Positions 1 to 3,816 of a DNA stretch of 5,151 nt are shown in pieces (within the stretch, counting starts at the first letter, position 1; every line of letters begins with the position of its first letter). A model generated the notes under the pieces. It was not told where the DNA came from, searched no databases, and saw nothing but the letters and a program-made list of their open reading frames with translations. Origin of the DNA: CAZFZQ01 sp964522845 (GTDB lineage: Bacteria; Patescibacteriota; Patescibacteriia; GCA-002772895); the NCBI GenBank assembly GCA_964522845.1, contig CAZFZQ010000055.1, forward strand, positions 1 through 5,151, written 5' to 3'. Position numbers and translations under genes: made by a program.

Positions 1-807
1 GGCAAACTCACAGAACTTCACGAAACCAATAAACAAGTCGTGGGTTTCGCCGCGCAAATGCAATCTCTGGAAAATATTTTGAAAAATCCAAAACAGCGCG
101 GAATCTTGGGCGAATATTTTTTAGAAACTTTATTGGGAAATATTCTTCCGCCCAACTCATACAAAATGCAATACGCTTTCAAAGACGGCGAAATCGTGGA
201 CGCGGCAATTTTTATAAAAGATAAAATCGTGCCCGTGGATGCCAAATTTTCGCTTGAAAAATATAATATGATCATGGAAGAAGGGGACGAAACCCGGCGC
301 GAAGAATTGGGCAAAGAATTCAAACGCGATATCAAATTGCGCATTGACGAAACCGCCAAATACATCAGGCCAAGCGAGGGGACAACGGATTTTGCCTTCA
401 TGTTCATTCCGGCCGAGGGCGTTTTTTACGATTTACTGATTTACAAAGTCGGCGCCGCCAGCATTAATGCCGAAGATTTGCTCAAATATGCCTTTGGCAA
501 GCGCGTGATGATTGTTTCGCCCACGAGTTTCTTCGCCTATCTGCAAACCGTGATCCACGGCCTAAAAGCTCTCAAAATTGAGGAATCGGTCAAGGATATC
601 TTGATCAGGGTTGACAAACTGGGCAAACATATAGTACAATACGATGAGTATATGAAAAAGCTGGGCGGGCACTTAGGCACCACCGTCAATGCCTATAACA
701 CCGCCTATGCGGAATTGGGAAAAATAGACAAAGACGTAGCCAAGCTCTCGGGCAGCGAAAAACAAATTGAGCCACTGGAAATTGACAGGCCTCATTCCCA
801 AACCTAA
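1..807 (+). CDS. rmuC: DNA recombination protein RmuC, 5' end missing
   Basis: RmuC-family proteins are predicted nucleases that limit DNA rearrangements such as inversions at inverted repeats. The reading frame is open from base 1, so the gene enters from outside the window; the GTG at 40 is an internal valine codon and not a convincing start. The visible 268 residues cover the conserved RmuC domain: an RGILGEYFLETLL segment (the family's RG-x-x-GE box), then IVDAAIFI followed by VPVDAKFSLEKY. The spaced Asp and D-A-K resemble the PD-(D/E)xK nuclease core proposed for this family. Next come FAFMFIPAEGVFYDLL and VMIVSPTSFFAYL, both typical. The missing N-terminus would normally hold a membrane anchor and a long coiled coil. 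The gene ends in TAA at 805-807, 36 bases before rpsT on the same strand, so the two may be cotranscribed. Family assignment is secure; nuclease activity is inferred from the family. Confidence 0.93.
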   Translation, partial: GKLTELHETNKQVVGFAAQMQSLENILKNPKQRGILGEYFLETLLGNILPPNSYKMQYAFKDGEIVDAAIFIKDKIVPVDAKFSLEKYNMIMEEGDETRREELGKEFKRDIKLRIDETAKYIRPSEGTTDFAFMFIPAEGVFYDLLIYKVGAASINAEDLLKYAFGKRVMIVSPTSFFAYLQTVIHGLKALKIEESVKDILIRVDKLGKHIVQYDEYMKKLGGHLGTTVNAYNTAYAELGKIDKDVAKLSGSEKQIEPLEIDRPHSQT

Positions 808-842
808 TCACCTAACAACCTAACCACCTATTAACCTAAACT
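803..842 (+). repeat. Five tandem 8-bp CCTAnnnn units between rmuC and rpsT
   Basis: The whole rmuC-rpsT gap is built of degenerate octamers: CCTAATCA, CCTAACAA, CCTAACCA, CCTATTAA and CCTAAACT. The first unit supplies the rmuC stop codon and the last ends one base before the rpsT ATG. The tract is C/A/T-rich with no G at all on this strand, so it holds no Shine-Dalgarno motif and should be unstructured in RNA. Whether it helps translation of rpsT or is a neutral tandem expansion cannot be told from one copy. Confidence 0.75.
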
Positions 843-843
843 T

Positions 844-1113
844 ATGCCAAATTTAAGAAATGCCGAAAAGTCGCTCAGGCAGTATAAAAAAAGAGCGATA
901 AAAAATCTCACGGCAAAATTGGAAGTCAAAAAACTTTTAAAGGACGCGAGAAAAGCCATTGAGGCAAAAGATTTGAAAAAGGGCGAGGAATTGGCAAAGA
1001 CGCTAATTCAGAAACTGGACAAGCTCGCCAAGACCGGATATTTCAAGAAAAACAAATCCAGCCGGTTAAAGTCGCGGCTAATGACAAAATTGAACAAATC
1101 AAAAAAGAGCTAA
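844..1113 (+). CDS. rpsT: 30S ribosomal protein S20 (bS20)
   Basis: S20 is a primary 16S rRNA-binding protein of the small subunit. The 89-residue product has the family's length and composition (very rich in Lys, predicted all-helical). It opens with MPNLRNAEKSLRQYKKRAIKN, matching the family's MPN-x-x-SAEK-x-x-RQ start. The C-terminal part contains KTGYFKKNKSSRLKSRLM, equivalent to the conserved KG-x-x-HKNKAAR-x-KSRL box. The ATG at 844 is fixed by this conserved N-terminus. No Shine-Dalgarno sequence precedes it, only the octamer tract. In Firmicutes rpsT lies next to holA; here both genes occur in the same window but on opposite strands, with three genes between. The last codons form the left arm of an intrinsic terminator. 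Assignment is firm. Confidence 0.96.
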   Translation: MPNLRNAEKSLRQYKKRAIKNLTAKLEVKKLLKDARKAIEAKDLKKGEELAKTLIQKLDKLAKTGYFKKNKSSRLKSRLMTKLNKSKKS

Positions 1114-1130
1114 ATCAGCTCTTTTTTGAT
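1098..1130 (+). terminator. Rho-independent terminator of the rmuC/rpsT unit
   Basis: A perfect 14-bp inverted repeat pairs 1098-1111 (ATCAAAAAAGAGCT) with 1117-1130 (AGCTCTTTTTTGAT) around a 5-base loop. The GAGCT/AGCTC core followed by six T residues is a standard intrinsic terminator. The rpsT stop codon TAA (1111-1113) lies at the tip, so terminator and coding sequence overlap. The A-run on the other arm means it could also stop transcription coming from the right. Confidence 0.88.
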
Positions 1131-1135
1131 AGCAC

Positions 1136-1164
1136 TTGACAACTTATTGAATATAGTATATAAT
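1136..1164 (+). promoter_or_regulatory. Consensus sigma-70 type promoter of the HTH-ATPase/STAS operon
   Basis: TTGACA at 1136-1141 and TATAAT at 1159-1164 are separated by exactly 17 bases, a perfect match to the housekeeping consensus. It begins only six bases after the rpsT terminator. Transcription should start around 1170-1172, leaving a leader of about 15 bases before the ATG at 1186, with no Shine-Dalgarno motif. So strong a promoter in front of a DNA-binding protein, with an operator-like palindrome just downstream, fits a repressed, autoregulated operon. Confidence 0.85.
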
Positions 1165-1187
1165 ATATAGTATACAGTATACTATAT
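1151..1187 (+). promoter_or_regulatory. Probable operator: 23-bp palindrome plus an upstream half-site
   Basis: Bases 1165-1175 (ATATAGTATAC) and 1177-1187 (GTATACTATAT) are perfect 11-bp inverted repeats around a single A at 1176. A third copy of the half-site, ATATAGTATA at 1151-1160, sits 14 bases upstream in direct orientation, covering the promoter spacer and the first bases of the -10 box. The palindrome spans the expected transcription start and the first two bases of the ATG at 1186. A dimeric winged-helix protein bound here would block RNA polymerase; the encoded HTH protein is the obvious candidate. The palindrome is seen directly; its binding partner is inferred. Confidence 0.75.
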
Positions 1188-1941
1188 GAAAACTGACACA
1201 AAACAACAAATTCTTAACTTTATTAAAGAAAAGGGGCGCACCACCCCGCATGAAATAGTTGGCTATTTAAATATGAACGCCAGCGGAATTTTTAGGCATC
1301 TGAATAAACTTTTGCAGAACGGCCAAATCGTCAAGAACGGAAAACCGCCAAAAGTTTTTTATTCTTCTGCCGATCAAAAAGAGAATATCTCACCTCTTAT
1401 TCGGAATGGATTTTTATGGAACAAAAAAAATATATCGCTTCCGTCCGATGTTTACTGCGGAACTCGCGATGTGTTCCAAGCGCGATTGGATCGCCTGCTC
1501 AAAGATTTATTAAACCGGTTCAACGAAACTTTATCCTATCTTTTAGTCGCTGTGGCGGGAGAAATCGGCAACAATTCTTTTGACCATAATTTGGGAAGCT
1601 GGCACGATATTCCCGGCATATATTTTGCCGTTGATTTTGTGAGCCGGGAAATTTTAATAGCCGACCGCGGCCAAGGCATATTGCCGACAATAAAAAAAGT
1701 CCGTCCAAAAATCACAACCGATCGCGAGGCCGTTTTCATCGCTTTTACGGAGAAAATTTCCGGACGCGCCCCCGAACAAAGGGGCAACGGCCTTAAATTT
1801 GTTAAAAAAATAATTGAAGAACAAAATTGGCAATTGGATTTTTATTCGGGGAAATCTTTGCTTCGCCTCCAAAATGGAGTTTTTGATTTTAAAAATTTAA
1901 AAAATCGGCTGATTGGAACAGTCGCGCTAATAAAATTTTAA
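1186..1941 (+). CDS. Winged-helix DNA-binding protein with GHKL (HATPase) domain
   Basis: The 251-residue product has two domains. Residues 1-60 form a winged helix: TPHEIVGYLNMNASGIFRHLNKLLQNGQI is the helix-turn-helix part and KNGKPPKVFY the wing. Residues about 95-250 form a GHKL ATPase fold: N-box E126-IGNN-SFDHN135, G1 box D160-R-G162-Q-G164, and G2 box RGNGL at 199-203. There is no phosphoacceptor histidine box or membrane segment, so it is not a classical sensor kinase; it is nearer to soluble anti-sigma-type ATPases that act on STAS partners. The next gene is such a partner and starts one base after this stop, implying coupled translation. Its own promoter overlaps a palindrome that it may bind. 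I infer ATP-dependent control of DNA binding or of the STAS protein; kinase activity is not shown. The family is known from related bacteria, but I know of no assigned biological role. Confidence 0.87.
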   Translation: MKTDTKQQILNFIKEKGRTTPHEIVGYLNMNASGIFRHLNKLLQNGQIVKNGKPPKVFYSSADQKENISPLIRNGFLWNKKNISLPSDVYCGTRDVFQARLDRLLKDLLNRFNETLSYLLVAVAGEIGNNSFDHNLGSWHDIPGIYFAVDFVSREILIADRGQGILPTIKKVRPKITTDREAVFIAFTEKISGRAPEQRGNGLKFVKKIIEEQNWQLDFYSGKSLLRLQNGVFDFKNLKNRLIGTVALIKF

Positions 1942-1942
1942 T

Positions 1943-2209
1943 ATGCGTTTGGAATTAAAAAAATTTGGCAATATTTTGAGCTCCCGGCCGGCGGGACGCG
2001 ACGCCTGGCTTTCAGCGCAGGCTTATCTTTTGGACGGCATAAAATCAAAAGAAAGAATAGAAGTTGATTTTGACGGCGTCTCAGTATTAAGTCCGTCTTG
2101 GGCTGAAGAATTTTTATCCAAACTCAAAAAAAAATATCCCGGGCGCGTAATTTTATTGCCGTCAAATAATCCTTCGGTCAAAGCATCGCTGGAAATTATT
2201 GAGATATAA
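1943..2209 (+). CDS. STAS-like protein, DUF4325 type
   Basis: This 88-residue protein begins one base after the stop of the HTH-ATPase (TAATATG) and has no Shine-Dalgarno motif, so it is probably translated by reinitiation. It shows the DUF4325 pattern: LSSRPAGRDA near residues 12-21, then a strand and turn IEVDFDGVSVLSPSWAEEFL at 39-58, and a second hydrophobic strand GRVILLP at 67-73. In STAS anti-anti-sigma factors the equivalent turn after the second strand carries the phosphorylated serine; Ser50 or Ser52 lie in that position here, which is an inference from the pattern. Related proteins occur as a C-terminal domain fused to HTH-HATPase proteins as far as I recall; here the two parts are separate genes. 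The likely role is the regulated partner of the upstream ATPase. Confidence 0.8.
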   Translation: MRLELKKFGNILSSRPAGRDAWLSAQAYLLDGIKSKERIEVDFDGVSVLSPSWAEEFLSKLKKKYPGRVILLPSNNPSVKASLEIIEI

Positions 2210-2249
2210 AAAAACCGAATTTTTGATACTGTCAATATTAAAACTCAAA

Positions 2250-2306
2250 ACGAGGCCCCTGTTCTTCGCTAAAGCTACGAAGGGCAGGCCAGCCTCGTCT
2301 TTTTTT
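2250..2306 (+). terminator. Composite hairpin and T-run after the ATPase/STAS operon
   Basis: The outer stem pairs ACGAGGC (2250-2256) with GCCTCGT (2292-2298). Inside it CCTG (2258-2261) pairs with CAGG (2285-2288) and CTTCG (2264-2268) with CGAAG (2278-2282). Seven T residues follow at 2300-2306. This fits an intrinsic terminator 40 bases after the STAS gene. On the other strand the stem ends in only TTTT, so it may be a weaker terminator for the converging polA-holA-nuclease unit. The inner part looks like an inserted palindrome rather than a simple terminator stem. Confidence 0.7.
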
Positions 2307-2316
2307 ATCCTACAGT

Positions 2317-2355
2317 CTGTCATTGCGAGGCCTGTAATCAGGCCGTGGCAATCTC
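2317..2355 (+). repeat. CATTGCGAG palindromic repeat, copy a (type 1)
   Basis: The core runs from CATTGCGAG (2321-2329) to GGCAATCTC (2347-2355). It folds on itself: ATTGC (2322-2326) with GCAAT (2348-2352), and an upper stem GGCCTG (2329-2334) with CAGGCC (2339-2344) over a TAAT loop. It contains the stop codon of the GIY-YIG gene (2354-2356) at its inner edge. It matches copy d inside holA, including the leader GTCTGTCATTGCGAG, apart from paired changes in the upper stem. Confidence 0.88.
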
Positions 2356-2678
2356 AAAAATCTTCACTCAACTCCCGCCACCCTGGATTTAATTTGTTAA
2401 TCAAATCAATTTTCTTTTGGCGGGAACCGGCTTTAATCTGTTTCTCACGTGATATTGCGGCATATGCGGAATCAGTTGCCTCAAAATAAACTAGTATATT
2501 CACACTATATTTTTTGGTAAATCCGTCTGCCACTTTTGTTTTATGTTGGTACACTCTGGCCGGCAAATTACTTGTTATTCCGGTATATAAAACCGTATGT
2601 ATTGCATTTGTCATTATATAAACAAAGTATTGTTTATTATCCATAGAGATTGCCGCGTCGCGGACTCCTCGCAATGAC
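2319..2678. mobile_element. Candidate small mobile unit: GIY-YIG gene between inverted palindromic repeats
   Basis: A 360-bp block is bounded by perfect 12-bp inverted ends, GTCATTGCGAGG at 2319-2330 and CCTCGCAATGAC at 2667-2678. Each end is a full palindromic repeat whose inner edges, GGCAATCTC (2347-2355) and GAGATTGCC (2646-2654), are also inverted copies of each other. The GIY-YIG reading frame fills the interior: its start codon is one base from the right repeat and its stop codon lies within the left repeat. Two more copies of the repeat are in holA. No clear target duplication is visible. The architecture is seen; mobility is inferred. Confidence 0.5.
2354..2644 (-). CDS. GIY-YIG endonuclease, small COG2827-like protein
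   Basis: The 96-residue product matches single-domain GIY-YIG nucleases of the YhbQ/UPF0213-like group. Near the N-terminus YFVYIMT (6-12) stands for the GIY strand and LYTGIT (19-24) for the YIG strand. R30 in ARVYQHK is the expected catalytic arginine, GFTKKY (41-46) is conserved, and E67 in SREKQIK is the expected metal ligand. The end, INKLNPGWREL, is typical. I place the start at 2644: the alternative ATG at 2674 would add ten residues encoded by the flanking repeat and not conserved in the family. No good Shine-Dalgarno site precedes it. It lies 42 bases after holA on the same strand and could be cotranscribed. Members are predicted DNA nicking or cleaving enzymes; the substrate is unknown, but the inverted repeats that enclose it are a plausible target. 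Confidence 0.88.
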   Translation of the reverse strand: MDNKQYFVYIMTNAIHTVLYTGITSNLPARVYQHKTKVADGFTKKYSVNILVYFEATDSAYAAISREKQIKAGSRQKKIDLINKLNPGWRELSEDF

Positions 2679-2680
2679 GG
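2646..2680 (-). repeat. CATTGCGAG palindromic repeat, copy b (type 2)
   Basis: On the minus strand this reads CCGTCATTGCGAGGAG, then TCCGCGACGCGGCAATCTC. It fills nearly all of the 42-base gap between the holA stop and the GIY-YIG start codon. ATTGC and GCAAT pair at the base, and a short GTC/GAC stem forms the tip. It differs from copy c in holA at only three core bases (CGG against AAG, and CTC against CCC at the end). Confidence 0.87.
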
Positions 2681-2686
2681 ATAAAA

Positions 2687-3769
2687 TTACATCTTCCCGA
2701 TCATTCTCCCAAACATCGCGCGAGGCGGGGCGGAGGAGGTTTTGATGCCCATATCAATGGCGAGCAATTGTCGGTAAATATTTTTCAATTCGTTAAGTTG
2801 AAAATTTTTGACTTGTTGCAAAGATTTTTGCGCCACATAAGGATGAATGGCGAGCTGTTTTGCAATTGCGTCTTTTTGCAAGGACGCGCCGCTCATTGAT
2901 TTGATTTGCAATAAAATTCTTATCTGCCGAACCACGGCGCCCAAAATCTGCAAATCGGCCGCGCCCGCGCGAAATTCTTCTTCCAAAGTGAGGAGCGCCA
3001 TACGTTTATTTTTTGCGGCCAGCGCGTCAATAAATCCAAAAATATTGTCTTCTGCCTCGCGCGCAAGTAATTCATTAACCATTTTTTTAGTTATACTCGG
3101 GATTGCTTCGTCGCGGACTCCTCGCAATGACGGAGCAGAGGAAATACTCTCTCCGTCTGTCATTGCGAGCCCCGTAATCGGGGCGTGGCAATCTCGTCGT
3201 AATGCATTCGCATACGCGCAAATTTTTCCGAGTTCCAAATTAATTTTCCACAAATCCGTTCCCGCCTCGACTCGCGAAGGCGAGCCGACGCGAGGCGGGC
3301 CTAAAATATCACAAATTTCCGCAATTGCTTCGTTATCAATTTCGCATGCGTAATTTTTTGCCCGTTCTCTTATCCAAGCAATAAGCGTATTGCCGGAAAG
3401 GGGATTGAATTCAAAAACAAATTTCTGTTTTAATAAATATTTTTTTAAATCAGTTTTGGAAGATTTTTCTTCACCTTTTTTATCCCAAATAATCAAAACA
3501 TTTTCTTCGGGAATCCTTTTTATTATTTCAAGAGTTTCTAATTCGTAATTAGTAATTAGTAATTCGTAATTAACTATTGTCATCTTTTTCTCCGCGAAAA
3601 ATCCCGCGGACAAAACCTTATTCCTAAATTCCGCGATATTAAATTCGGCGCCGTCAATTTTAGAGATTAAAAAAGAGTTCCCGTTATTCTTTTCAAGGAA
3701 CCTCCTTTTCAATTCATCCAGTTTTTCTTTGGCGCGAAAAGTATCCGCGCCGTGCAAAAAAATTAACAT
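2687..3769 (-). CDS. holA: DNA polymerase III delta subunit with in-frame repeat insertions
   Basis: HolA opens the sliding clamp as part of the replicative clamp loader. The start MLIFLHGADTFRAKEKL matches the family's opening, and AGGA at 3776-3779 lies six bases upstream, so ATG 3769 is preferred over the TTG at 3826, which would overlap polA. Further landmarks are IPEENVLIIWDKKGE (86-100), DLWKINLELGKICAYA (172-187), EAEDNIFGFIDALAAKNK (238-255) and ADLQILGAVVRQIRILLQIK (271-290), as in other delta subunits. The 360-residue length is inflated by repeat-derived stretches: residues 66-77 from a 7-bp tandem repeat, about 156-170 from a GC-rich palindrome, and about 192-224 from two CATTGCGAG repeats. 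The last two flank the short region before the C-terminal collar domain. All keep the frame open, so the gene is probably functional. It follows polA by 47 bases, in a likely operon. Confidence 0.92.
   Translation of the reverse strand: MLIFLHGADTFRAKEKLDELKRRFLEKNNGNSFLISKIDGAEFNIAEFRNKVLSAGFFAEKKMTIVNYELLITNYELETLEIIKRIPEENVLIIWDKKGEEKSSKTDLKKYLLKQKFVFEFNPLSGNTLIAWIRERAKNYACEIDNEAIAEICDILGPPRVGSPSRVEAGTDLWKINLELGKICAYANALRRDCHAPITGLAMTDGESISSAPSLRGVRDEAIPSITKKMVNELLAREAEDNIFGFIDALAAKNKRMALLTLEEEFRAGAADLQILGAVVRQIRILLQIKSMSGASLQKDAIAKQLAIHPYVAQKSLQQVKNFQLNELKNIYRQLLAIDMGIKTSSAPPRAMFGRMIGKM
3099..3133 (-). repeat. CATTGCGAG palindromic repeat, copy c (type 2), inside holA
   Basis: On the minus strand this reads CCGTCATTGCGAGGAG, then TCCGCGACGAAGCAATCCC, nearly identical to copy b. 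It is translated as holA residues about 214-224 (SLRGVRDEAIP). It lies head-to-head with copy d; the two are joined by a short spacer whose CGGAG (3131-3135) and CTCCG (3151-3155) also pair. Confidence 0.87.
3157..3195 (+). repeat. CATTGCGAG palindromic repeat, copy d (type 1), inside holA
   Basis: The core runs from CATTGCGAG (3161-3169) to GGCAATCTC (3187-3195). The upper stem pairs GCCCCG (3169-3174) with CGGGGC (3179-3184) over a TAAT loop, and ATTGC pairs with GCAAT below. It is read on the opposite strand as holA residues 192-203 (RDCHAPITGLAM). It is the same type as copy a. Confidence 0.88.
3261..3302. repeat. GC-rich palindromic repeat, in frame in holA
   Basis: CCCGCCTCG (3261-3269) pairs with CGAGGCGGG (3291-3299), and CTCGC (3271-3275) pairs with GCGAG (3280-3284), giving a nested hairpin. 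It is far richer in G+C than the surrounding gene. It is translated as holA residues about 156-170 (PPRVGSPSRVEAG), between ILG and TDLWKINLEL, where the delta family normally has only a short turn. A related copy begins at 5102. Confidence 0.82.
3539..3573. repeat. Five tandem 7-bp TAATTMG units inside holA
   Basis: The units read TAATTCG, TAATTAG, TAATTAG, TAATTCG and TAATTAA. On the coding strand they give residues 66-77 of HolA, VNYELLITNYEL, in which NYEL recurs at a seven-residue interval, as expected for a 7-bp unit read in triplets (21 bases). Gain or loss of one unit would shift the frame of an essential gene. Confidence 0.85.
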
Positions 3770-3816
3770 AAAATATCCTAATCGGATTGTAAGAAAAGAT
3801 ATTTGAACGGATGCCG

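Noticed and set aside
40..807. A complete short RmuC starting at GTG 40
   Set aside because: The frame is open through base 1 with no stop, and RmuC proteins are longer with an N-terminal coiled coil, so this is a gene cut by the window edge.
1520..1872. Three minus-strand open frames within the HTH-ATPase gene
   Set aside because: They overlap the conserved GHKL motifs on the other strand and show no recognisable domain.
2199..2489. 96-codon open frame on the + strand after the STAS gene
   Set aside because: It runs through the terminator and repeat copy a and then antisense to the GIY-YIG gene, and its product matches no family I recognise.
2645..2674. Upstream ATG that would extend the GIY-YIG protein by ten residues
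   Set aside because: The extra residues are translated from the flanking repeat and give the same peptide type (RGVRD-A-I) seen from the copy in holA, so they are not part of the conserved protein.
2317..3195. The four CATTGCGAG repeats as a CRISPR array
   Set aside because: Orientation alternates, spacing is irregular, coding genes lie between copies and no cas gene is present.
2847..3353. 168-codon open frame on the + strand within holA
   Set aside because: It is antisense to a clear HolA sequence and is kept open partly by the palindromic repeats, which lack stops on both strands.
2687..3769. holA as a pseudogene damaged by repeats
   Set aside because: All insertions keep the frame and every conserved delta-subunit segment remains, so a working gene is more likely.
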